Assembly: GCF_011440395.1 (NCBI RefSeq)
Contig: NZ_JAAOIX010000009.1
Location: 62,001-126,000 of the forward strand
DNA: 64,000 bases
Reading direction: 5' to 3'
Origin: Pseudomaricurvus alcaniphilus
GTDB taxonomy: Bacteria > Pseudomonadota > Gammaproteobacteria > Pseudomonadales > Cellvibrionaceae
Shown here piece after piece: positions 1 to 8,987 of this stretch; within the stretch, counting starts at the first letter, position 1; the number at the start of each line of letters is the position of its first letter. The translations under genes and the position numbers were made by a program. Below the pieces are notes generated by a model. That model did no database searches, was not told the DNA's origin, and saw only the letters and a program-made list of their open reading frames with translations.

Positions 1-622
1 AATCAAACCATACCTGTGCTGTATAGGGGACGATGAAATCTCCAGTAATACCGACCTCATCATAAGGTGCTACTTCATTAATTTTTTTCACCAAAACGCC
101 TTCTGTAGAGCTCACAGACAACCGAAAGCCCATGGCTTTAAAGATGCTCATTAGCTCATTAAAAACCAAAGAGTCATTTAAAATATTTCCAACTTCAGAA
201 ATATTTTTTGGCAAGGTCGATTTTTTTCCATTATCTGTTAACTCCAACCACGCTGGTGAATTCAATGCCCCGAGAGCTAGTCTTTTTTGAAGTTCAGGGG
301 ATTCTATTCCTCCCCAAGAAATAGTTCTGACCGTATCAAGGAGATCATCATTTTTTAACTCTGCCAGCAAAACAGCAATCAAACCCATTTCATAAGAAAA
401 CCCTAAAGTACAGCTTCTCCGAATACGAAGAACGTGAGAATTCACCGTGTCTTCATCAAATACAGTTAGGCTCAAAGAACACCCATCAGTTACATGTATA
501 TATTGAGTTTGCCCCAGAGTGCCATCATAACTTCGCTGCATAATTTCTGAACCAGCATGGACTAGCCCAGAAATTAATACTGCAAAACATAATAAAACAA
601 CTTTAGCTGAGTAAAAAATCAT
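1..622 (-). CDS. Secreted protein, probable immunity to the RHS1-Tae4 toxin (3' end beyond window)
   Basis: An open frame starts with ATG at 622 and runs off the left edge, giving at least 207 residues. It opens with a clear signal peptide (hydrophobic stretch after MIFYSAK, ending ..GLVHAG), so the product should be exported to the periplasm. An AGGAGT ribosome site lies 9 bases before the ATG, and the gene starts only 17 bases after the stop of RHS1, so the two are co-transcribed. Position and export fit an immunity protein against a toxin that attacks peptidoglycan. The visible part does not resemble the short Tai4 immunity family and is longer than it, so the immunity role is inferred from context alone. 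Confidence 0.6.
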   Translation of the reverse strand, partial: MIFYSAKVVLLCFAVLISGLVHAGSEIMQRSYDGTLGQTQYIHVTDGCSLSLTVFDEDTVNSHVLRIRRSCTLGFSYEMGLIAVLLAELKNDDLLDTVRTISWGGIESPELQKRLALGALNSPAWLELTDNGKKSTLPKNISEVGNILNDSLVFNELMSIFKAMGFRLSVSSTEGVLVKKINEVAPYDEVGITGDFIVPYTAQVWFD

Positions 623-639
623 ATCGGGATAACTCCTGT

Positions 640-2610
640 CTAATCTGGAAGCGCCCATAGCATGACTCTGGATGAACTATTAAAATAATTACTTCCATCG
701 ACTGTACTACTACCATTCCACAGAGTGGCATGCCCTGAAGCATCCGTCCATGTCCCTGTTGTATCAAATATCAAAATACCTTTTTGACCACTAAAGTCAG
801 CTATATTTGTACTTAACACATCCGGCGCTCCCCAACTTTCTGTTAAGTAACCCTCTAATGTTCTAACTCTATACATGTGCCACTTTCCATTTGCGCCAGA
901 GCTCGTCTCACCCTTCATAAATGGAATATCAGCGCCACTAGCATTTAGACATACAGATATTCTAACCGTACAGGAGTTTGCCCATCCTCCCTTTTCAACT
1001 GGAATCTTTCCATTTACAGCAACCTTACCGCCAACAGCCTCAAAAACATCTTTAGCTTTACCCTCAGGATAGTTTTTTTCCATTTCTGCATAGCTTGGTC
1101 TATTTTGCGCGTTCCTTTCATTAGCAGCCTGCTGCTCTCCATTAAACAGTTGGCCAAATGCTGCGGTAACTGCTCCATTTGCGAACTTACCACCCGTTGC
1201 TTCTGAAATAGTTCCACCAATAACAGCCGCCGTGACAACTCGGACTGCTGCCAAGTCGGCATCAATGCCAACAATTCCATTGACATTAATAGCTTTCGTG
1301 AGGCCTGCACTAACAAATCCATGCCCGAATTTGCCGCCTTGAAGCTCAGACATAATGCCGCCAACAAGCCCGTGGGCTAGCGGCCTGATAAAAGCATCAT
1401 AAGCCCCAAAGTCCGCGCCACCTATAGCTGAGAATGCCTGAGCGGAAATATAAGCTGTAGCTCCAGCTCGAAGTGCATCTCCCCAAGATGCTCCATGACC
1501 TCTAGCAGAGGCGGACGCGTATGCGGCACAGCCCCAAGGACCACCGAAATAGCAAGCAGCAACCTGAGCAACAGCATTCAGAATGGGGCTTTCAGTAATA
1601 CCCAAAATGTCATCGAAGACCTCAGAGAAAAACCCATAGCCACTCGGATCTATACCACTGAGGGGGTTATTCTTCCCATAGCTGTATCGGTTGTACCCTT
1701 GGGTATTAAACTTGCCATCAACAAACGGATCCGCCTGCCAAAACCGCCCAAGCTTGGCATCATAAATCCGCCCGTTCATATGAATCAGCCCCACCTGATC
1801 CAGCATTTCATGGCCGGTGAAGCCCCTCGTGGTCGCTATAGTCGCCACCGAGAAGTTGATGTCCGTTGCAATATTCGCCAAGACGGCAGACGTACTGGGG
1901 TTGATGCGCTGTCCCCAGGCGTCAAATCGATACTCCTGCGTATTGCCGCCCTCAACAATCACATCCAGCGAGCCCAGGTGGTCCTTGTAGAGGTACTGGG
2001 TGGTCCTTGCGGTTTCGGTACCACTGCTGCTTTTTGAAATTGTGACCAGTGCATCACCGATATAGCGCTTGATCACCTGGCTGCCATCCGGCTTGGTGAC
2101 CTTTTCAACGCTGCCGATATAGCGGGTCACCGTGGTGCCATTGGTGTCGGTATCGGTGCGCAGGTAGCGGGCGCGATTCGGGCCATACTTGAATTCGGTG
2201 GTGTGGCCACCTTTGCTGATTAACTTTGGCTTGTCGAAGGTGGTGTACTGCAGGCTGCGCCCGGAGGTATCCGACGTCATGTTGCCGTTGGCGTCGTAGG
2301 TGTAACTGATGTTACCCGTGGACGTTTTGGTGACGGCGTGGGGTCCGGCATTGTTGCCGTAGGTGTAGGTACCGACCCCGGTTTTGGATTTGATATTGCC
2401 GTTTTTGTAGTACTGGATATCCTGCTGGATGGCACCCCCGACCTTGACGTGCCTGAGTCGATTCAAGCCATCGTACTCAAAGGTTTCCTGGAGTGTGTTT
2501 GACCCCGTCGTCCTGGTGCGCTCGGTCAGGTTCCCGATATTGTCCCAGTCGTACTCGTGATCCTGCACCACACCAAAGCTCGCCAGCATCGATTGTAGGC
2601 AAAGGCTCAC
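640..2610 (-). CDS. RHS-repeat cassette with C-terminal Tae4-type peptidoglycan amidase toxin (RHS1)
   Basis: This is a 656-residue, 5'-truncated RHS protein. Residues ~10-320 are YD repeats (e.g. YDWDNIGNLTERT, RFDAWGQRINPS) ending at the usual core boundary NPLSGIDPSG. A Gly/Ala-rich linker with a KFANGA motif follows. Residues ~503-656 match the type VI amidase family Tae4: an RPSYAEM start, WANSC with candidate catalytic Cys547, a MYRVRTLEGYL stretch, and ASGHATLWNG with candidate catalytic His627. Tae4 enzymes cut the D-Glu-mDAP bond of peptidoglycan stems and normally occur as free type VI effectors. Here the domain sits on an RHS tip. No N-terminal delivery domain is present and the start (GTG 2610 or ATG 2589) lies at a sequence breakpoint, so this is probably an orphan cassette rather than a deliverable toxin. 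Confidence 0.87.
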   Translation of the reverse strand: MSLCLQSMLASFGVVQDHEYDWDNIGNLTERTRTTGSNTLQETFEYDGLNRLRHVKVGGAIQQDIQYYKNGNIKSKTGVGTYTYGNNAGPHAVTKTSTGNISYTYDANGNMTSDTSGRSLQYTTFDKPKLISKGGHTTEFKYGPNRARYLRTDTDTNGTTVTRYIGSVEKVTKPDGSQVIKRYIGDALVTISKSSSGTETARTTQYLYKDHLGSLDVIVEGGNTQEYRFDAWGQRINPSTSAVLANIATDINFSVATIATTRGFTGHEMLDQVGLIHMNGRIYDAKLGRFWQADPFVDGKFNTQGYNRYSYGKNNPLSGIDPSGYGFFSEVFDDILGITESPILNAVAQVAACYFGGPWGCAAYASASARGHGASWGDALRAGATAYISAQAFSAIGGADFGAYDAFIRPLAHGLVGGIMSELQGGKFGHGFVSAGLTKAINVNGIVGIDADLAAVRVVTAAVIGGTISEATGGKFANGAVTAAFGQLFNGEQQAANERNAQNRPSYAEMEKNYPEGKAKDVFEAVGGKVAVNGKIPVEKGGWANSCTVRISVCLNASGADIPFMKGETSSGANGKWHMYRVRTLEGYLTESWGAPDVLSTNIADFSGQKGILIFDTTGTWTDASGHATLWNGSSTVDGSNYFNSSSRVMLWALPD

Positions 2611-3014
2611 AAATCACTGGTTCTGATTTCGTATCCCAAAAACGACCACATATGGAGTAGGGGCCAAAGCCAAACCCTCAATTTATTGATTGCTTTTTTC
2701 AAAACAGTCACTATGATCACTTACCAATGGTATATATTTGGCGTATTGGAAACACCGCCTTCAGCAACCTGTTGAAAAATGTCGATTACTCTTGTAAAAC
2801 TACTCACAACTATACTTCTGATACGTGAATCAGCGACAAGGAAGCCGCAATGAGAATCACAACCACCTTTCTCGTCGAAAAAAGCACCTTTGCCTCCAAG
2901 AAAGAGTTAAGATTGCATAAAATTTTAGCCAATGGCTTCCTTAGCCATTGCCTCATCCTAAGCGCCTCAACTAAAATTTCTCCTTGATCATCTCAGATCG
3001 GATTTTTATTATCT
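2611..3014. other. Intergenic region between RHS1 and the restriction gene
   Basis: About 400 AT-rich bases separate the two divergent genes. RHS1 homology stops abruptly at 2589. No convincing gene is visible. The region should hold the promoter of the restriction-modification gene, but I could not pick a clear -35/-10 pair. Confidence 0.5.
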
Positions 3015-5972
3015 ATGCCTGCTCCCGAATCTGTAAAACTACTCGTCGAAACCTTTGACAACAATTTCGATTTTTATAAATCCTCTCAATACAACGAAGC
3101 TCAACTCCGCCAAGAGTTCTTGGATCCTTTTTTTCGAGAACTTGGCTGGGATATGGATAACTCTTCCGGACTCGCCCCACAATACCGAGACGTGATCCAT
3201 GAAGCATCCATAAAAATTGGTGGATCAACAAAAGCCCCTGACTACGCATTCACCATACATGGGCAATACAAATTTTTCTTAGAAGCTAAAAAGCCTTCCG
3301 TTGACGTACAATTGGATCCGGAACCTGCTTATCAGCTACGACGATACGGATGGTCTGCGAAACTTCCAATATCCATACTGACTGACTTTGAAGAATTTGC
3401 GGTTTATGACTGTAGAAAACGCCCAAAGCGAGGAGAGCGTGCATCAACTGCAAGACTCAACTTCTTTAAATATACAGACTACTTGGACAAATGGGAGGAG
3501 CTATATAGCACCTTTTCTAAGGAGGCAATATTAAAAGGATCTTTCGATAAATATGCCACAGATTCCAAACGCCACCGAGGCAGCGAAACCGTCGATGATG
3601 CGTTTTTGGTGGAGATTGAAAACTGGAGAAGTTTGCTTGCAAAAAATCTAGCACTAAGAAACCCAAACCTTTCTGCCAGAGATTTGAATTTTTCTGTTCA
3701 AAAAACAATTGATAGGTTGATATTCCTGCGAATCTGCGAGGACCGTGGCACCGAGGACTATAAGCGGCTCGCATCTATACTTAATGGCAAAGGGGTTTAT
3801 GCTCGGCTATTAGACATTTTCCGGCTTGCTGATTCTCGATACAATTCCGGCTTGTTTCATTTTTCAAATGAAAAGGGCAGAGTCAACCCGGACACCATCA
3901 CGCCCAATCTAAACCTCGACGACAAGATTCTTAGAGATATTATATCCAAACTTTACTATCCTGATTCTCCCTACGAATTTTCAGTGTTGCCAGCCGACAT
4001 TCTGGGTCAGGTCTATGAGCGATTCCTAGGAAAAGCGATTCATCTTACCGCTTCGCACAAGGCAAAAATTGAAGAAAAGCCGGAGGTTAGGAAAGCCGGA
4101 GGCGTCTACTATACACCTAGCTATATTGTTCAATATATAGTACAGAATACTCTGGGTCGCCTCTTAGATGGTGGAAACTCTAAACCATTGAAACCATTAT
4201 CTATCTCAAAGGCAGCCAGCCTAAAAGTACTTGATCCAGCTTGCGGATCTGGCTCCTTCCTTATTGAAGCCTATCAATATTTACTCGATTGGCATTTGCG
4301 TCAATATACCGTAAACCTGGAAAGCGAGGAGCTCGATACTCGCAAGATCAAAAAGCACTCTTCTGGAAGGAATCAGAAGATTTACAAATCTCCCGGTGGC
4401 GAATGGAAACTGACCACTGACGAAAGAAAGCGAATTCTTCTGAATAACATATTTGGCGTTGATATAGATTCTCAAGCCGTCGAGGTTACGAAACTTTCAC
4501 TACTACTCAAAGTAATCGAAGGTGAGACCCAACAAGTACTCCAGAAGGATTGGATTTTAGAAAGACAACGAATACTACCGGACTTGGAAAAGAACATTAA
4601 ATGTGGAAACTCACTCATAGGTCCTGAATTTTATAACAACGATGAAATGATTCTTCTCGATGAAGAAGCGCAATTCCGCATTAACGTTTTTAATTGGCAG
4701 TTAGCATTTGAGGACATAATAAAGAGTGGAGGTTTCAATTGCGTGATTGGAAACCCGCCATACGTGTTTGGACGAGACTGGAATCAACTAGGAATCTCGC
4801 CCGACGAAAAAAGATTCTTTATCGAGAATTATTCATGGTCTCCTTATCAGTTAGACATGTTTTCGTTATTTATGGAGCAATGTTCAAGATTAACGAAAGA
4901 AGCTGGTATGATTGGCCAGATCGTCCCCAACATATGGCTAACAAATACTTTTTCCTCCCTTACTCGAAATAAAATCTTGACCACATCTAAAGATCTTATA
5001 ATTTCAGATCCGCCAAGAGATGTTTTCGCAAAAATAACGGTAGATACTGTCATTTATACTTATCAAAAGAGCTCTAAGATTGGAGACGAACTTGAGATAC
5101 GCTCACTAAATAGTGATGGCTCTTATAGACAAACCTCTATCACCTCCGTCGAAGAGTACTTGAGCGGTGAAAGACCGATTTCATTGAATCTTTCAGAGAA
5201 AGAAGCAGAGATAGTATACAGGCTTTCTGAAATACCTACAAAATTGGGGCACTTGGCAGATATTACTCGCGGGGTACATTCCTACCGAACCGGTGGATAT
5301 GGAAAAAGCGCCTTTGGAACCGGCCCTCAAACTAAAAAGGATTGCGAAGAACGACCATACCACTCAGAAGGAATCAGTCCTGGCTACAGGCCATTTATTT
5401 ATGGCAAAGACCTAAGGCGATTTGGGCCGTTGGAGCCAAAAGAATTCATAATGTATGGTAATTGGCTCGCAGAACCAAGAGCACCTGAATTTTTTCAAGG
5501 AAAGCGAATTTATTCTCGAAAAATTCTCGCCAAGAGACTTGTGGTAACTATTGAAGATGGAGATAGCGTAGCTGATCAACAGGTCTACATTACAAAGCTT
5601 AAAAATGATGCATCTCTTCAACCAGAGTTCGTATGTGGCGTATTAGCAAGCAAATTAATTGCATTTTTCATATACGGATATTACGATGAATCTCTCGATT
5701 CGTTCCCTCAAATTAAAGTTGGACAGCTTAAAAACATTCCTATAAAAAGTGTCGACTTCAACAATCCTGAAGAGAAAGTTAATCACGACAAACTGGTTAG
5801 GCTGGTTGCTCGGATTCAAGAGCTTAATAGAAAAAAACTGACGGAGAAAAACCCTAACTCCTTGGAGCTCATAGAGAATCAAATTTCAGCTTTAGATAGC
5901 CAAATTGACAACCTTGTATATACCATATACCAACTAACACCCAGCGAAATCTCTGTAATCGAGCAAGGATAA
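3015..5972 (+). CDS. Type IIG (Eco57I-like) restriction-modification enzyme
   Basis: The 985-residue protein combines nuclease and methyltransferase. The N-terminus has a PD-(D/E)xK-like nuclease site, with Asp76 followed by Glu90-Ala-Lys92 (FFLEAKKP). A helical connector leads to a gamma-class N6-adenine methyltransferase: the AdoMet motif LDPACGSGSFLIE near residue 407 and the catalytic motif GNPPYV near residue 580. The C-terminal ~300 residues would be the target recognition domain. Length and order are those of single-chain type IIG enzymes, which cut and methylate with one polypeptide. It is the first gene of a short defence block with the Kiwa-like pair downstream. The recognition site cannot be predicted here. 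Confidence 0.88.
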   Translation: MPAPESVKLLVETFDNNFDFYKSSQYNEAQLRQEFLDPFFRELGWDMDNSSGLAPQYRDVIHEASIKIGGSTKAPDYAFTIHGQYKFFLEAKKPSVDVQLDPEPAYQLRRYGWSAKLPISILTDFEEFAVYDCRKRPKRGERASTARLNFFKYTDYLDKWEELYSTFSKEAILKGSFDKYATDSKRHRGSETVDDAFLVEIENWRSLLAKNLALRNPNLSARDLNFSVQKTIDRLIFLRICEDRGTEDYKRLASILNGKGVYARLLDIFRLADSRYNSGLFHFSNEKGRVNPDTITPNLNLDDKILRDIISKLYYPDSPYEFSVLPADILGQVYERFLGKAIHLTASHKAKIEEKPEVRKAGGVYYTPSYIVQYIVQNTLGRLLDGGNSKPLKPLSISKAASLKVLDPACGSGSFLIEAYQYLLDWHLRQYTVNLESEELDTRKIKKHSSGRNQKIYKSPGGEWKLTTDERKRILLNNIFGVDIDSQAVEVTKLSLLLKVIEGETQQVLQKDWILERQRILPDLEKNIKCGNSLIGPEFYNNDEMILLDEEAQFRINVFNWQLAFEDIIKSGGFNCVIGNPPYVFGRDWNQLGISPDEKRFFIENYSWSPYQLDMFSLFMEQCSRLTKEAGMIGQIVPNIWLTNTFSSLTRNKILTTSKDLIISDPPRDVFAKITVDTVIYTYQKSSKIGDELEIRSLNSDGSYRQTSITSVEEYLSGERPISLNLSEKEAEIVYRLSEIPTKLGHLADITRGVHSYRTGGYGKSAFGTGPQTKKDCEERPYHSEGISPGYRPFIYGKDLRRFGPLEPKEFIMYGNWLAEPRAPEFFQGKRIYSRKILAKRLVVTIEDGDSVADQQVYITKLKNDASLQPEFVCGVLASKLIAFFIYGYYDESLDSFPQIKVGQLKNIPIKSVDFNNPEEKVNHDKLVRLVARIQELNRKKLTEKNPNSLELIENQISALDSQIDNLVYTIYQLTPSEISVIEQG

Positions 5973-6048
5973 ATTCAGCCTCGCGAATGCCCGGATAATC
6001 ATTCAGTATGGATGGACGAACCGAGCACCAGCACTGGAAATGTAGAAA

Positions 6049-6564
6049 ATGACCAAGCTAGCCAAACTACTGCTTGTACTAACATCGACAGCACCTATTT
6101 TACTTACACTTGCTTTCGTCGAGTTCATCACTCAAAAGGATTGGTCAATCATCCTCCCCCTTATTCTGGTTGTGGTAGCGTTTGCATTATTTTGTTTCTA
6201 TATACTGGGTCAGGCCCCTAAAAAACTTGAGTCATTTCCCATAACCAGCGTATCTCTGAAACCCGCAGACAACGAAATAGTTGGATTTGTTCTTGCTTAT
6301 TTGGTCCCAATATTAAATACCGGCTACAATGAAATAAATTTCTTCCTAATGGCTTTTATTTACTTGCTATTTGTAGTTATCGCTTGGAATAGTAACGCCT
6401 ACCACTTCAACCCAATTCTTGGAGTCCTTGGCTTCAACGCTTATGAGGTAACAACGAAGGACAATATTACGTATGTACTTCTTACAACGAAAACTCTGAG
6501 AAAGAACTCTGACATTTCAAACGTCTGCCAACTGACGCAATATATGCTTCTTGATATTCAATGA
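6049..6564 (+). CDS. kwaA: KwaA-like membrane protein of a Kiwa defence system
   Basis: A 171-residue integral membrane protein with about four hydrophobic segments (near residues 5-27, 33-53, 75-95 and 98-115) and a soluble C-terminal tail of about 55 residues. I recognise no sequence motif. The assignment rests on topology and on the neighbour starting 12 bases downstream, which looks like KwaB. In Kiwa, KwaA is a four-helix membrane protein that senses phage infection and KwaB is the soluble partner. It lies directly behind a type IIG restriction enzyme, as is common in defence islands. The alternative is an unrelated small membrane protein. Confidence 0.55.
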   Translation: MTKLAKLLLVLTSTAPILLTLAFVEFITQKDWSIILPLILVVVAFALFCFYILGQAPKKLESFPITSVSLKPADNEIVGFVLAYLVPILNTGYNEINFFLMAFIYLLFVVIAWNSNAYHFNPILGVLGFNAYEVTTKDNITYVLLTTKTLRKNSDISNVCQLTQYMLLDIQ

Positions 6565-6576
6565 TAAGGGATGATC

Positions 6577-7455
6577 ATGCCGTACAATTTCTTTGCACTT
6601 ATAAAAGAGAATAACGAAACGTATGTAAACCGCGTTGCACTTGGCAACGAGCTTCAACACGAACTGTCTGACATGTTCATTACACAAAGAGATGACTTTC
6701 TCAACGCTAACGTGGATGTAATCCCTTTCGACGGGCAATACAAACCGGATCCAAATGAAATTTTGGCGATAGGCGGATTCGAATTGCCGGATCCATTCAA
6801 GGAGGCTATAGATAGCCCCATGACACTACCACAACTTCATTTCAATGAAGAAACTGAGAGTAAAATCACAGCCATATTCTGCGGCCAGAATATTGAAGGA
6901 AAGTATTCGGTCTTAGTCCAATTATTCGAAGGGACTCGACTTATTAAGCCTAAGATGATGAATATCGTATTTGGAGCAAACGACGTGTTTCAACGGTTGG
7001 AATATTTTGGCATGACTTTAGACTCCAAACTAACCGCTTACTATGAAGATAATCAACTTCACTTTAGGTCGTATCATTTTACTAGAAGGATTTTTGATTT
7101 GTCGGGACACTATCGTGAAGCAACAAACCAAGAAGTCATTGAGCTAGCAAGTCATGAGCACTTTGCGCCTGTAAATCAAGCTGAGTTCCTTGAAATGGCA
7201 GATCATGTAGTAAGACAAACGATTGCTAGAATTCAGCGAAATGATGTCCTCGGAACCTTTAGCGTTAAGGATCTAGCCGAGAAGGCGCTTGATGTCAACC
7301 TACCTTTAGAACTCGACGCTAATGAAAGGATTGTCCTTCCCAAAGAAAAAAGGGAATTAAAGCTTGTTCTGAGCTTTTTAGATGACCAGCTGTTTCTTGG
7401 CCCAATTTCAGGGCAAACCCGGATTTCAAATTCAAGCAAAGTAATCGCAGCATGA
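6577..7455 (+). CDS. kwaB: KwaB-like (DUF4868) protein of a Kiwa defence system
   Basis: A soluble protein of 292 residues. The ATG at 6577 is preferred over the one at 6571 because an AAGGG ribosome site lies about 6 bases before it. The C-terminus (LPKEKRELKLVLSFLDDQLF, then a Gly-Pro-Ile-Ser-Gly segment and SNSSK near the end) follows the pattern of the DUF4868/KwaB family, whose members end in a conserved block with an S/T-G turn and an Asn-Ser-Lys-type signature. In Kiwa, KwaB binds DNA and blocks phage DNA replication and late transcription. The pairing with a four-helix membrane protein supports the call. The family match is from memory and the upstream two thirds are divergent. Confidence 0.62.
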   Translation: MPYNFFALIKENNETYVNRVALGNELQHELSDMFITQRDDFLNANVDVIPFDGQYKPDPNEILAIGGFELPDPFKEAIDSPMTLPQLHFNEETESKITAIFCGQNIEGKYSVLVQLFEGTRLIKPKMMNIVFGANDVFQRLEYFGMTLDSKLTAYYEDNQLHFRSYHFTRRIFDLSGHYREATNQEVIELASHEHFAPVNQAEFLEMADHVVRQTIARIQRNDVLGTFSVKDLAEKALDVNLPLELDANERIVLPKEKRELKLVLSFLDDQLFLGPISGQTRISNSSKVIAA

Positions 7456-7666
7456 TTTTTAGCCAACCAAAATCGCCAATAGCAGCGAACACAAGAACTT
7501 TATGGCTTCACCTTTTTCGCCAAGCAGTGAGTCTAGCACCACTTGGCGCGAGATAAATCGTCGCAGGGATAACTGAAGGCCCCTCTCAGGCACCTTCTAT
7601 ACGGCTACCAGAAAAACTTTTCGTGAAAAACGCTTTCCCCGACAAAACAAAAGTCATTAATTTTAC

Positions 7667-7691
7667 TGGTACCAGAGGCCGGACTCGAACC
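7667..7691 (-). other. Decayed tRNA-Leu 3' end, probable remnant attachment site
   Basis: Read on the minus strand, this ends GAGTCCGGCCTCTGGTACCA, which is the T-arm, acceptor strand and CCA end of a tRNA-Leu-like gene. The 5' half is missing: no ACCAGAG acceptor strand occurs in the ~90 bases where it should be. The T-loop carries an extra GGTTC copy (…GCCGGTTCGGTTCGAG…). A bare tRNA 3' end is what integrases leave at the far end of an inserted element, so this marks an old island boundary. The surrounding 7456-8047 has no convincing gene. Confidence 0.6.
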
Positions 7692-8047
7692 GAACCGGCA
7701 CAGATGTTACCCCGGGGTATTTTTAATGCCCAACCCAGGAAGGCGGGTTGGAGATATCGATAAAATCACCCTACATGGCCTGATTGGGGAATAGTTCTGC
7801 CACCTGTTTTAACTGTTGGAGGCGATGCTGTGCTCCTTACTGTATGCGTCCAGAGGCATCACAATAGCCGCATTTCTATCGAACAAGTCCTTCCATTACG
7901 ACTTGGTACGTCAGACTTTGATTATCGGTTTTAATGCCGGCTGCGAGGGCTGTTTAGTGGATTCAGACATAATCATTTCTCCTTTTGTGGTTGAACCGAG
8001 GCCACTTTGCGGAGAATGCCCCTCAGAATGAACGGGTACTTCCAAGC

Positions 8048-8464
8048 TTAGTACCTTTCAGCTTTTTTTAGAGGATCACCATCTCCTCCAGTAATATCTA
8101 ATAGCTCACAAATGAGCTTGAAATACATTCTGGTGATTCCTCTAACAACCTTTTCATTTCCGTGGTCATTCATTGACCTCATCTCTGTAAACCTACCCCA
8201 CAACCCTTTGTTAGTGATGTAGTTGTTTACTTCATGATGTTTAGTAAATGAGTTATCTCGATATATTGACACGTACTCTTTCACCTGTTCCCATGCTTTA
8301 TCTGAAAGCCCGTACTCTGATTTGAAATGCAACTCTTCTTTCTTTGATAAAAGCTTCGATATTGACTCAGATCCACTTGCATATTGACCTAACCACTTAT
8401 CCATAAAGTCTGGGTCGCTTGCACACCCACCATAAGATTCACAGAAGTCTGAATAGTCACCCAT
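8048..8464 (-). CDS. Hypothetical protein, 138 aa
   Basis: A soluble, acidic, helix-rich protein beginning MGDYSDFCESYGG and ending in a Lys/Glu-rich tail. I recognise no family. Codon use looks coherent along the frame and the gene is AT-rich like its defence-island neighbours. It stands alone between the tRNA-Leu remnant and a repeat-rich stretch. The ribosome site is weak (AAGGGCG). It may be a small defence or toxin-antitoxin component, but nothing shows that directly. Confidence 0.55.
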   Translation of the reverse strand: MGDYSDFCESYGGCASDPDFMDKWLGQYASGSESISKLLSKKEELHFKSEYGLSDKAWEQVKEYVSIYRDNSFTKHHEVNNYITNKGLWGRFTEMRSMNDHGNEKVVRGITRMYFKLICELLDITGGDGDPLKKAERY

Positions 8465-8639
8465 AAAACTACGCCCTTAAGCTAATTTGCTTGATTTACG
8501 AAAAAGATACCTAACATTTGTATACCCTCATGAACAGCGGCAGCCGATCAGCCAGATATTTAATCAAATTACTCCCAGAGCCATCTCTGAAGACACGAAA
8601 TCAATCAACGTATAAAATCCTTGAAATGCATCAAAAAAA

Positions 8640-8975
8640 CTCTGCAATAAAGACAGGGCTCCCTGTTACTCATTGAGCAATAACATAAACGGTAAAGGGG
8701 CGCTGGGAAGGGAGCGCCTCGCTCAACCGGCCCAATTCACTACCGTGTATACTGCCAAAACCAGGTTTCGGTGGTATCGACTGAACCTCAGCTGGCCATG
8801 ATCAACGAGCACACACGCTATGGCAATCCCCTTGCGCAAGACCCGCACACATTAGCTCCTGCTGAACCGGCTCAGTCCAGAGTTGCACTTTGATAGCAAG
8901 CTGGAACTGGGGCAACTACCGCCCCATGGGGGACCCCCGGTGTGGAGAGCGGACCAGAGAGCGGCCGAATAGAGA
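8640..8975. repeat. Dispersed intergenic repeat, related to 38520-39090
   Basis: This stretch shares ordered, degenerate similarity with 38520-39090: AAAGACAGGGCTCCCTGT…ACTCATTGA, then CTCGCTCAA…TTCACTACCG, then …TGCCAAAACC, and finally a GC-rich core with TGGGGCAACT…CCCATGGGGG. The core belongs to the GC-rich element family also seen near 10.6, 14.3, 27.4, 33.0 and 39.0 kb. In the 38.8 kb relative the middle carries an IS66 tnpA fragment. No gene is visible. Confidence 0.5.
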
Positions 8976-8987
8976 CCGCTAGATACC

